A stretch of DNA of 64,000 nucleotides from a virus. A program made the position numbers and the translations under genes. Shown here one piece after another: positions 40,624 through 48,148 of this stretch; the first letter of the stretch is position 1, and each line of letters begins with the position of its first letter. The notes under the pieces were generated by a model. It was not told where the DNA came from. It did not search any database and was given only the letters and a program-made list of their open reading frames with translations. The stretch is from positions 1 through 64,000 of IMG/VR virus record IMGVR_UViG_3300044858_004955. One strand, written 5' to 3'.

Positions 40624-41688
40624 TCACGAAAGACCGTCGCACGCCATCAGGAGTGCGCTGATGTGATGCCCGACACGCTCCTCGTCCTCTGACAGGATCG
40701 CTTCCACGCCCGACCCGGCGGCGTCGCAGGCGCCGGCGTGGACGCTCTCGCAGACCGCGGCGTCTTCGGCGAACACGGCCCGGTTGAAGTCCACGACCGA
40801 CTTGTTGAACACCTCGCGGCGTTCCGCCTGACCGGGCGAGAGTTCGCCGACCTTCGTCGCGTAGACCAGCGACGTGAACTCCGTTTCGCCGACGCCGGCC
40901 GGAGCGAAGAACTGGACTGATACGCTCATGCCTGCCGCGCTCGCGATCGTGCAGTGCGGGAAGACCAGTTGATGGACGTAGCCTGCCGGTTTGTACGGCC
41001 GCGAGGCGAACACGTCTTCCATCGATTCGAGCCACGCCGTCGTCTTCGCAGACAGGGGCGTCGACCACGACGAGTGCGGGCCGGCGAAGGAGAACTCGCC
41101 GCCGTTCGCCCCGAGTCGGTGGAACGTCTCCGGGTGGACGTGGCCGACGTGGTACGCCTCGAGCGTGTTCTCTACGGCGATCTTCCAGTTGCACCGCATC
41201 CAGATGCGGTTCGTGTCGAGTTTCTCGCCGCAGGCTTCCGTCATCGCGGCGATCGTCCCCCACGCTTCGCCGAGCCACGCCTCCAGTTCGATCGCCTTCG
41301 TGCGGCAGACGAACACGAGATTCCCGCACCGGGCCGTCTCGTACACGGCGAGGCCGTGTTCCGCGAGGTTCACGCCGTCGAAACTGGGCCGCTTCGGCAC
41401 GCGGCACGGCAGGCCGTCCGGCCCGAACTCCCAGCCGTGGTAGCCGCAGACAAGCGGGCCGGTGCCGCAGGGATTCGAGACCAGCCTATTGAGACGGTGC
41501 GGGCAGACGTTCAAGAACACCTTCAGTTCGCCGCCGACGTTCTGGACGATGACTTTCCCGCGGACGACGTAGTCGCCGTCTCCGGCTACCTCGTTTGCCA
41601 TGCAGACCGGCGTCCAGACGGAATTCGCGAACGCCGTCACCTCGCGTGCGTACTGCTCCTCGGAAACGTAGTAGGCGGCCGGAATCAT
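40624..41688 (-). CDS. Rieske non-heme iron oxygenase, 354 aa
   Basis: Rieske 2Fe-2S ligands C62 and H64 (NVCPHRLNRL) and C81 and H84 (VCGYHGWEFG). The catalytic mononuclear iron site lies in ENTLEAYHVGHVHPETFH (H180, H185), with NWKIAVEN before it. This matches the aromatic-ring or CntA/choline monooxygenase type oxygenase family. It would hydroxylate or oxidise a substrate, plausibly the acyl chain or sugar from the neighbouring genes. It needs an external reductase, not encoded nearby. ATGA overlap with the reductase gene. Confidence 0.9.
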   Translation of the reverse strand: MIPAAYYVSEEQYAREVTAFANSVWTPVCMANEVAGDGDYVVRGKVIVQNVGGELKVFLNVCPHRLNRLVSNPCGTGPLVCGYHGWEFGPDGLPCRVPKRPSFDGVNLAEHGLAVYETARCGNLVFVCRTKAIELEAWLGEAWGTIAAMTEACGEKLDTNRIWMRCNWKIAVENTLEAYHVGHVHPETFHRLGANGGEFSFAGPHSSWSTPLSAKTTAWLESMEDVFASRPYKPAGYVHQLVFPHCTIASAAGMSVSVQFFAPAGVGETEFTSLVYATKVGELSPGQAERREVFNKSVVDFNRAVFAEDAAVCESVHAGACDAAGSGVEAILSEDEERVGHHISALLMACDGLS

Positions 41689-42416
41689 CGTGCGGTCATG
41701 CCCCCGTCGATCGTGAGGACAGTCCCTGTCGTCCACTTCTGACGCAGGAGGTACTGGATCGCCTCGGCGACGTCCTCCGGCTCTCCGAGGCCGAGTAGGT
41801 GGTCGTCGACCACGGCCTGCCACTGCGTCGGAGACATCGTGTGCTCGAGCCGCTCCTGCATCGGCGTCCTGACGACGCCGGGGGCGACGGCGTTGACCCG
41901 GATGCTGGATGAGGCTAGTTCGACCGCCAGAGCCTTGGTCAGCCCGAGCACCGCGGCCTTCGACGCTGCGTAGGCGCTCGCGGCTGCCTGCCCGACGATC
42001 CCTGCCACGCTCGCGACGAACACGATCGCGTCGGACCCGCCGGCCCGCACGGCCGGCTGCCGGAACGCTTTCGCGACGTGCCACGCCGTGTGGTAGTTCG
42101 CCGCGATCATCTCGTCCGCTTTGGCGTGCGTCTGGTATCGCAGCGGGATCAGGGAGTGGATGCCGGCGGCGTGGACGACGCCATCGAACTTCCCGTGGAC
42201 CGCGGCGATGTCAGCGAGCACGTCGTCGGTGCGGTCGCCAAGCGACACGAGGTCGATGCTCTTCCAGCCGTGGTTGCCGGCCGGCAGTGCGTCGTGGACT
42301 TCCCGCAGGCGGCCGTAGTCCCGGCCAAGCAGGTAGACGTCGTGGCCTCCGGCGGCCAAGAGCCTCGCCGCGGCGGCCCCGATGCCGCTGGAACCTCCGG
42401 TCACGAGGTATCTCAC
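41685..42416 (-). CDS. FabG-type ketoacyl reductase (SDR), 243 aa
   Basis: Short-chain reductase: YLVTGGSSGIGAAAARLL coenzyme site, NAG-type segment VVHAAGIHSL, catalytic S136 in VASVAG and Y149-x3-K153 in SAYAASKAAV, with C-terminal GGMTAR. Closest to 3-oxoacyl-ACP reductases. GTG start at 42416 overlapping the ketosynthase stop. The gene order ketosynthase, reductase, oxygenase is consistent with an acyl-thioester pathway. Confidence 0.85.
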   Translation of the reverse strand: MRYLVTGGSSGIGAAAARLLAAGGHDVYLLGRDYGRLREVHDALPAGNHGWKSIDLVSLGDRTDDVLADIAAVHGKFDGVVHAAGIHSLIPLRYQTHAKADEMIAANYHTAWHVAKAFRQPAVRAGGSDAIVFVASVAGIVGQAAASAYAASKAAVLGLTKALAVELASSSIRVNAVAPGVVRTPMQERLEHTMSPTQWQAVVDDHLLGLGEPEDVAEAIQYLLRQKWTTGTVLTIDGGMTAR

Positions 42417-43348
42417 TCGGCGACCTCCACGAGGTCGTGGAGCCTCGTCGTGGACAGGTCGGCGGCGACGGCGCAGTACGACCAGCCACCGCCGAATCCG
42501 GCCATGATGGTCCTCCCCTTGCCGCCGGTGGTCACGAGCGCCAGCGGGATCGACGCGCTCGACACGTTGCCGAAGTGCCGCACTATGCCGTCGATCCACT
42601 TCGCCTCCGGCACGCCGCATTTCTCGCGAAGGTGCCGGAGCATGAACTGGTTCGGTTGGTGCGGGACGATCTGGTCGACCGTGTCCATCGTCCAGCCGGC
42701 CGCCGCGAGCGACTCGGTGACCATCATCGGCACCGTCCGCATCGCAAACTCGAAGACCTCGGCGCCGTTCATTCTCAGGTGCGCCGTGTCGCCGTGGGCG
42801 AGCGACAGGTGCTCCGCTCCGCTCCCGTCGCTGCCGAAGGCGACGTGCATGGGCGGCGCGTCGTCGTCCCGCTCGAGGATCGTCGCGCTCACCGCGTCTC
42901 CGAATAGCGGCTCGGTCGCACGGTCGTTCGGCGAGACGACGGTCGACAGGCAGTCGCCGGCGACCAAGAGGACGCGAGGAACGCCTGCTGCGGCTAGGCC
43001 GGACGCCACGGCGAGGCCGTAGGTGTAGCCGGAGCAGCCTTGGTTCACGTCGAACGCAGCGCACGCCGTGCCGAGGTTGAGCCTGCCGTGCAGGACGTTG
43101 GCGACCGGCGGAATCCGCTGGTCCGGCGTCTGCGTGACGACGACGATCGCCTGCACCGCCCGTCCGAGCACCTCGCGGCACGCGGCCTCGGCCAAGTCGG
43201 CGAGCGAGAGTTTCTCGACGACCCTCCGCTCGCAGACGCCGGTGGCGGCCTCCAGTTTCGACGCCGCGGCCCCCCAGCGCGACTGATCTCGCACGGTCGA
43301 AGGCACGGCCACGGCGATGTCGCGGATCGCGACGCCTTGGATGCTCAT
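42413..43348 (-). CDS. Ketoacyl-ACP synthase III-like, 311 aa
   Basis: Thiolase-fold KAS III with the complete Cys-His-Asn triad: C105 in VNQGCSGYTYGL, H230 in QIVPHQPNQFM and N261 in RHFGNVSSASIP. VFGDAVSATILER-type region and C-terminal GFGGGWSY are also typical. Condenses an acyl-CoA with malonyl-ACP, or makes a small acyl unit on the adjacent ACP. Start at 43348 overlaps the ACP gene stop. The N-terminus is standard length. Confidence 0.9.
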   Translation of the reverse strand: MSIQGVAIRDIAVAVPSTVRDQSRWGAAASKLEAATGVCERRVVEKLSLADLAEAACREVLGRAVQAIVVVTQTPDQRIPPVANVLHGRLNLGTACAAFDVNQGCSGYTYGLAVASGLAAAGVPRVLLVAGDCLSTVVSPNDRATEPLFGDAVSATILERDDDAPPMHVAFGSDGSGAEHLSLAHGDTAHLRMNGAEVFEFAMRTVPMMVTESLAAAGWTMDTVDQIVPHQPNQFMLRHLREKCGVPEAKWIDGIVRHFGNVSSASIPLALVTTGGKGRTIMAGFGGGWSYCAVAADLSTTRLHDLVEVAE

Positions 43349-43563
43349 TGGATTCCCACGAGCGCGGCCAAGTCGCCGACCGTCCTCGCTTCCATGAGCC
43401 GTGCGGCGCTCACGATCACGCCGTACTTCTTGTCCGCCATAGCCATGAACCCCATCGCGCTCATGGAATCCCACCCCGCAAGGTGGTTCAGGTACATCTC
43501 CGGCTGGCTGGTGCCGGCCGACTGCTCGACCAGTTGGTCGAGCGCCTCGCAAAACTCGCTCAT
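43345..43563 (-). CDS. Acyl carrier protein, 72 aa
   Basis: Four-helix ACP: LNHLAGWDSMSAMGFMAMAD carries the phosphopantetheine serine S33 in a DSM (usually DSL) motif, preceded by a short helix (SEFCEALDQLVEQS) and followed by a C-terminal helix (RTVGDLAALVG). Dedicated ACPs of this size are often paired with a KAS III and acyltransferases. Overlaps both neighbours by four bases. Confidence 0.88.
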   Translation of the reverse strand: MSEFCEALDQLVEQSAGTSQPEMYLNHLAGWDSMSAMGFMAMADKKYGVIVSAARLMEARTVGDLAALVGIQ

Positions 43564-44171
43564 TGTGGTTTCCTGTAGATAACGGCCGCTGGGACTCCCA
43601 TCACGGTGGATCGCTCCGGCGCCTCGCGGACGACGACGCTGCCGCTGCCAACGATCGACCAGTCGCCGGCGTGGGCGTGCGGCAGGATGCTCGCGTGCGA
43701 GCCGACGAGCACGCCCTCGCCGAGGCTCGCGTGCCCGCAGAGATCGGCGTGGCTTGAGATCGAGCAGTAGTCGCCGGTCACGGTGTCGTGGCCGACGGTC
43801 GCGGCGCAGTTGACCGTCACGAACCGTCCGATAGATGATCCGACGCTGAGGATCGCGTGCGGGCAGATCACGCAGCCCTCGCCCATCGCGGCCGGCTCGG
43901 TGACGATCGCGGTCGGGTGGACGAGCGACCAGAATCGCGCCCCGCGGCTGCGGAGTCGCTCGCAGACAATCCGCTTGAGAGCCGGCTCGCCGATGCCGCA
44001 CAGGAAGACGTCACGCGGCGAAAACACGAGGTCGTCGGGCAGGATCGGCAGGCCGCACGCGACGCCCTCGGCCGTGTCGAGGAAGGCGTCCACGTCGATG
44101 CCGGCGTCCCGTGCCCAGCGGAGCACCTCGCGGCCGAAGCCGCCGGCGCCCACGATGTACGTGCTGCTCAC
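43560..44171 (-). CDS. NeuD/PglD-type sugar O/N-acyltransferase, 203 aa
   Basis: The N-terminal Rossmann-like part (STYIVGAGGFGREVLRWARD) is followed by a hexapeptide left-handed beta helix (GEGCVICPHAILSVGSSIGR, NCAATVGHDTVTGDYCSISS, VGSHASILPHA), the NeuD/PglD layout. It transfers acyl groups to the amine or hydroxyl of a nucleotide sugar or lipid-linked sugar. Its position upstream of an ACP gene suggests it could use an ACP-bound acyl donor. GTG start at 44171, overlapping the HExxH gene. Confidence 0.88.
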   Translation of the reverse strand: MSSTYIVGAGGFGREVLRWARDAGIDVDAFLDTAEGVACGLPILPDDLVFSPRDVFLCGIGEPALKRIVCERLRSRGARFWSLVHPTAIVTEPAAMGEGCVICPHAILSVGSSIGRFVTVNCAATVGHDTVTGDYCSISSHADLCGHASLGEGVLVGSHASILPHAHAGDWSIVGSGSVVVREAPERSTVMGVPAAVIYRKPQ

Positions 44172-44473
44172 GGCTGCTTGTCCTCTTGCAGGCGGTAGCC
44201 TAAGAACCAGAGGATTCTGCTCACGTCGCGTGCGCTCGCCGTGATCGTCTCCTCGCTCATCTGCGGAAAGCACACATGAAGCGCCTCGTGGATTTCGGTC
44301 TCCATGCGAGTCCGGCCCTTCAGTCGGGAGTCGATCAAGACCTTCCGCACCGACGGCTCACCGGGCTTGTTTGGGTCAGGCAGGTACGCCCACCCAGCGG
44401 CACGCCCGCGGAGGCGAGTGTAGCGCCACACCCAGCGGGCGCCTGCGATCAGGAAGTGATGCGTCGCCGGCAT
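44168..44473 (-). CDS. Small HExxH metalloprotein, 101 aa
   Basis: RMETEIHEALHVCFPQMSEE contains HEALH (H62, E63, H66), the zincin signature. The third ligand is not certain. It resembles minizincin phage proteins. First gene of the acyl-sugar operon, after the promoter at 44510-44481 and a short leader. Could be a protease or an unrelated metalloprotein. The N-terminus (FLIAGARWVWRYTRLRG) is hydrophobic but not a clear membrane helix. Confidence 0.6.
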   Translation of the reverse strand: MPATHHFLIAGARWVWRYTRLRGRAAGWAYLPDPNKPGEPSVRKVLIDSRLKGRTRMETEIHEALHVCFPQMSEETITASARDVSRILWFLGYRLQEDKQP

Positions 44474-44480
44474 GGCACAT

Positions 44481-44510
44481 AGTATCTTTGGGAGACCTAG
44501 CGCCGGTCAA
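44481..44510 (-). promoter_or_regulatory. Sigma70-like promoter TTGACC-N18-GATACT
   Basis: On the minus strand, TTGACC (44510-44505), an 18-base spacer and GATACT (44486-44481). It has the same -10 hexamer and spacing as the promoter at 629-658. CTAGG occurs in the spacer. It lies just before the HExxH gene and would drive the acyl-sugar operon. Only 67 bases separate the two flanking genes. Confidence 0.55.
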
Positions 44511-44540
44511 GGGAGATTTCCGCCCAGACGGCGACAAGAC

Positions 44541-45344
44541 TTAGGAGTCTGGGAAGGCTGCCGTGGGCGCGGTGAACCCTGCCGTGTACCGAGCGACGCC
44601 GACCGTCAGTCGGAACTCGTCGCAATACCCGTCGACCTCTTGGGTGCCGTCTGCGGCGCCGGCCATGATGCTCATGTTGCCGCTTGTTCCAATCGCGCCA
44701 GCACTGACAGTAGTCAGCGTGCCTGCGGCTCCGTCCACAAATGTACGGATCGTGTTGCCGTCACGCACCATCGCAATGTGGTGCCACGTTGACGTCGATA
44801 CGGTGAGGTTGGGGTCAAAGTCCAATACTTGCCAGCCGGTGCCTGTCGAGTTGCTGATATAGAGCCGCACGTCGCCGCTGACGTGCGTCAGCAACGCGCC
44901 GCCGATCCCATCGTTGCTTGAGCGGTGCGCCCACAGCGTGCGAATGCCACTCTGCAACGAGTTAAAATAGAACCATCCCTCAATAGTGAAATTACCGCTG
45001 CCGACCGCAAGACCTGCGCCGGATGCCGTTAGGTAGTCGCCAGTGCCGTCAAACGAGCCGCTGGACCCGCCAAACTTGCTTTGCGTGGTGCTGATCTGGC
45101 CGCCGCCCTGCCTCGTCACAGTCTTGGGCGACCCGCTGCTGTCGGTAAACGTTGTCGATCCGTTGCTGCCGTCCATATGCAAGAGCAGGGCCACAGCGAA
45201 AAAATCTTGGTCTGTCGCTGCCGATGTAGGCCAAGTGCCAATCCGTCGCTGGCGCTCGACCTCGGCCAGCGTCCACACGCCGCTGGCCGCCGACTCGGTC
45301 ACGGTGCGGTCGAATCCGATGTATCCGCCGCGGGGACGCGACAT
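44541..45344 (-). CDS. LamG/concanavalin-like lectin protein (module B), 267 aa
   Basis: Residues about 45-262 look like a LamG-like jelly roll: LLLHMDGSNGSTTFTDSSGS, FDGTGDYLTASGAGLAVGSG with FTIEGWFYFNS, and WHHIAMVRDGNTIRTFVDGA with YCDEFRLTVGVARYT. Laminin-G-3-type domains in phages occur on tail fibres or capsids and can bind sugars. Last gene of fibre module B. Confidence 0.8.
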   Translation of the reverse strand: MSRPRGGYIGFDRTVTESAASGVWTLAEVERQRRIGTWPTSAATDQDFFAVALLLHMDGSNGSTTFTDSSGSPKTVTRQGGGQISTTQSKFGGSSGSFDGTGDYLTASGAGLAVGSGNFTIEGWFYFNSLQSGIRTLWAHRSSNDGIGGALLTHVSGDVRLYISNSTGTGWQVLDFDPNLTVSTSTWHHIAMVRDGNTIRTFVDGAAGTLTTVSAGAIGTSGNMSIMAGAADGTQEVDGYCDEFRLTVGVARYTAGFTAPTAAFPDS

Positions 45345-45718
45345 CAGGAAAACTCCTGATATTCCGCGTCGAACGTGAGGTCGCCGGCTGACGACGCGAA
45401 GAGGCGTATCTCGTTTCCTTCTGGGACGGCACACGACCCGGAGTCGTCGTAGACCCGCAGCGTCGCGTCTGCGGGTACGGAAACGGTACTGACGATCGTC
45501 GTGGCGTTCGTTCCCTGAAGCCTGAGCACGGTCACGTCCGCGGCGGTCGTCCCGTCCACGTTGCAGACGTCGAGTCGCGTGATGCGCATCACGGCAGAAG
45601 ACGCGGTTCCGTTCGCGAGAACGAGCGTGGCGCTCGTGCCTGTCGAGGTTCCGATCGCACCGGAAGCGCTCTTCAGGTACACGCTCGATGCCGTTGATCC
45701 GATATTTGGCGCTGCCAT
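45344..45718 (-). CDS. Structural beta-rich protein, 124 aa
   Basis: Ser/Thr/Ala-rich with strand-like pattern (TRLDVCNVDGTTAADVTVLR, STVSVPADATLRVYDDSGSC) and ends FDAEYQEFS. Probably a virion or fibre-associated protein by position between fibre genes. No motif recognised. Confidence 0.7.
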   Translation of the reverse strand: MAAPNIGSTASSVYLKSASGAIGTSTGTSATLVLANGTASSAVMRITRLDVCNVDGTTAADVTVLRLQGTNATTIVSTVSVPADATLRVYDDSGSCAVPEGNEIRLFASSAGDLTFDAEYQEFS

Positions 45719-45722
45719 TGGC

Positions 45723-47279
45723 TTACCTCAGAAGAAACAGGATCGCCCGCGAGCCTTCCGCCGCGCCGCCTCCGCTGCCGCCGCTGCCGCCGGCATCGAT
45801 CGTCACTTGGCTGCTGGTGTTCGTCGTGATCGTGACATTGCTTCCGGCCACGAGCGATACAAGCCCGGTCCTGCCGTTGACGCTGACCACGTTCGCGACG
45901 CTCGTCAGGTCGGAGATCGCGGAGGAGACGTGTCCGTGGACGGCGGCAGCCGCCGTGATGTCGCCGACTGTCGGCAGCCTGTGAACGTGATCCTCGCGGG
46001 CTGCGTTGCCGCTAACGCCAGCGGCGGCGACCCCCAAGTCCAGCGGCGTCGCCGATCCAACTGCGATGCCGGACGTGCCGCCGGCGGCCTCGATGGTGAT
46101 GCTGCCGGCGTTCGTGTTCTTGACGAACGACAATCCGGCGCCAACCGCGAGGACGTCATCGACGACGCTGTATCTCGTCGCCCACGACGCTGACGTTCCG
46201 TCCGTGGTCAGTATTCTCGTCGCGCTTGCGCCTTGGTCCGGCAGGCCACTGCTGGATGACGCGCCGATCGTAATGCTCGACCCGGAGGTCGACACTGTGA
46301 TTCCGCTGCCGGCGACGATAAGCGGCATTCCGGTGATGCCATTCACGCTGACCACGTTGGCGACGCTGGTCAGATTGACGATATCGGTCGCGTTGTGGGT
46401 GTGCGTGGAGGAAGCGGCGGACACGTCGGCCGCCACAAGCGTGACCGTGCCCGTCCGGCCGTTCACGCTGCTGACTGGGCCATATTTGGCGGCTTCTGTC
46501 GCAAAGTCCGTGATGTTCGCGACAACGTGCGTGTGGCTGGCCGAGGCCGCCGAGACGTCCGAGGCCACGAGCGTGACCGTGCCCGTCCGGCCGTTCACGC
46601 TGCTGACTGGGCCATATTTGGCGGCTTCTGTCGCAAAGTCCGTGATGTTCGCGACAACGTGCGTGTGGCTGGCCGAGGCCGCCGAGACGTCCGATGCCAC
46701 AAGCGTGACCGTGCCAGTCCGGCCGTTCACGCTGGACACTCGTCCGAGGTTCGCTGTGTTGAGGTCCGTAATGTCCGCGACCGTCAGCGTGACAGTGCCG
46801 GTTCGTCCCGCCACACTGCTCACCGACTGATTCGACCGGACGCCGGTGGCAAAGTCCGTGATGTTCGCCACAACGTGCGTATGGCTGGCCGAGGCGGCCG
46901 AGACATCGGAGGCCACAAGCGTGACCGTACCCGTCCGGCCGTTGACGCTGCTCACCGACTGGTTCGACCGGACGCCCGTGGCAAAGTCCGTGATGTTCGC
47001 CACAACGTGCGTATGGCTGGCCGAGGCGGCCGAGACATCGGAGGCCGCGAGAGTGACCGCGCCCGTCCGGCCGTTCACGCTCTGCACGGGGACGTCTCGT
47101 CCGATGACCGTGAAGACGCCAGACGACGTCGTGACCGTGATATTCGCACCGGCCGTGACCTGAAGTACGGTCAGCGGAGAAAAAGCGAGCGTGCCGCCGA
47201 TGGCGACGTTCACGCCGTCGTTGTTCCCGATCGTCGCCGAGATTCCCGTTGAGCCGACGACGGTGACGTTGATGCTCAT
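45723..47279 (-). CDS. Tail fibre protein with 44-residue HxH repeats (module B), 518 aa
   Basis: Six or so copies of a 44-residue repeat, VSSVNGRTGTVTLVASDVSA, then SASHTHVVANITDFATEAAK, each carrying a His-x-His motif, occupy roughly residues 60-330. Copies are nearly identical in DNA (132-bp period). The rest is Gly/Ser/Thr-rich strands with ASSSGLPDQGASATRILTTD and a short C-terminus. The 475-residue protein at 36323 shares the repeat. Likely a long trimeric fibre with metal-binding knots. Confidence 0.8.
   Translation of the reverse strand: MSINVTVVGSTGISATIGNNDGVNVAIGGTLAFSPLTVLQVTAGANITVTTSSGVFTVIGRDVPVQSVNGRTGAVTLAASDVSAASASHTHVVANITDFATGVRSNQSVSSVNGRTGTVTLVASDVSAASASHTHVVANITDFATGVRSNQSVSSVAGRTGTVTLTVADITDLNTANLGRVSSVNGRTGTVTLVASDVSAASASHTHVVANITDFATEAAKYGPVSSVNGRTGTVTLVASDVSAASASHTHVVANITDFATEAAKYGPVSSVNGRTGTVTLVAADVSAASSTHTHNATDIVNLTSVANVVSVNGITGMPLIVAGSGITVSTSGSSITIGASSSSGLPDQGASATRILTTDGTSASWATRYSVVDDVLAVGAGLSFVKNTNAGSITIEAAGGTSGIAVGSATPLDLGVAAAGVSGNAAREDHVHRLPTVGDITAAAAVHGHVSSAISDLTSVANVVSVNGRTGLVSLVAGSNVTITTNTSSQVTIDAGGSGGSGGGAAEGSRAILFLLR
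46441..47100. repeat. 132-bp direct repeats in fibre gene
   Basis: Copies begin about 46441, 46573 and 46705, with others about 46921 and 47053, a strict 132-base period (44 codons). Neighbouring copies differ by only a few bases over most of their length. Such DNA identity allows recombination to change the fibre length. A shorter run with the same period occurs in the gene at 36323 (about 37177 and 37309). Confidence 0.85.
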
Positions 47280-47644
47280 GGATTCGCCACCGTGACGGTC
47301 CCCGACAGGACCGTTCTCGTGAAGAGCGCGCTGTCCACCCACCGCATGTACCAGCGGTAGGCGATCGCCGGCGAGAGCGCGGCGGTCTGCTGCTCGGAGA
47401 GTCCGATCGTGATCTGGCCCGCAGCGAGATTCGTGTTCGAGATGGCGAACGTGGCCGCCGTCTCGCCGATGCCTGTCACGAACCCGGTGCCGCCGCCGCC
47501 CGAGGCGTAGACGGCGGTGACGTAGACGGCCGTCGTGATCGTGTACCCGGTGAGGTCGCGGTCGAAGTCTAGCGCGATGGCGACTTCATCTCCGGCCACA
47601 AAGGTGATGTCGAGGGTACCCGGCGTTTGCGCGAAAGTAGCCAT
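47276..47644 (-). CDS. Beta-sandwich fibre-adaptor protein (module B), 122 aa
   Basis: LDITFVAGDEVAIALDFDRD with LTGYTITTAVYV, AAGQITIGLSEQQTAALSPA and YRWYMRWVDSALFTRTVLSG. The same fold pattern and order as the 107-residue protein at 38022, so a paralogue. Heads fibre module B as that one heads module A. Confidence 0.7.
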   Translation of the reverse strand: MATFAQTPGTLDITFVAGDEVAIALDFDRDLTGYTITTAVYVTAVYASGGGGTGFVTGIGETAATFAISNTNLAAGQITIGLSEQQTAALSPAIAYRWYMRWVDSALFTRTVLSGTVTVANP

Positions 47645-47689
47645 TAGTCCATTTTAGCCTTTCTGCGGGCGTTCTTGATCGCTCGGCGC

Positions 47690-48148
47690 TCAGGCCGAAA
47701 ACGAGCGCGCCTTGTCCTTCAGCCCTTGGTTCGTCAGCGGACTTTCGTAGATGGCCCTAGCAAGCACAGCGACATCTTGCTCGGTGATGTCGTATGGAAG
47801 AATCGATTGCATCGCCCAATTCGCGGCCCGCTCGATGATCTTGGACGCGGCCTCGCCGATGGAATCAAGGGCAGCGGCACGCTTCTTGCAACCGCAGTCC
47901 TTGACTCCGGTGACGCGAGAAACCCACTCCGCGCTTACCCCCACGCTTGACAGCCCTTTCGCGATCGCTGACCCAATGTGAAGCGGAGGAACCTTTGCCC
48001 TGTTTTTTGCCCACGCCTCCAGATGCGCGCGAGCCATCTCCTCGATCGTCTGGCATTCTCGAAAATGCGGCAGTTTGCTTGCCACGAATCCGCAGCGATG
48101 ACATCGCGACCGATCGCCGTCAAACTCGCATAACATGACAACACTCAC
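47690..48148 (-). CDS. Zinc-ribbon-like protein, 152 aa
   Basis: GTG start at 48148 overlapping the 851-residue protein stop. FDGDRSRCHRCGFVASKLPH with FREC resembles a small zinc ribbon, and DCGCKKRAAALDSIG is a second Cys motif. The rest is helical. Possibly a tail accessory or nucleic-acid contact protein. Unassigned. Confidence 0.6.
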   Translation of the reverse strand: MSVVMLCEFDGDRSRCHRCGFVASKLPHFRECQTIEEMARAHLEAWAKNRAKVPPLHIGSAIAKGLSSVGVSAEWVSRVTGVKDCGCKKRAAALDSIGEAASKIIERAANWAMQSILPYDITEQDVAVLARAIYESPLTNQGLKDKARSFSA

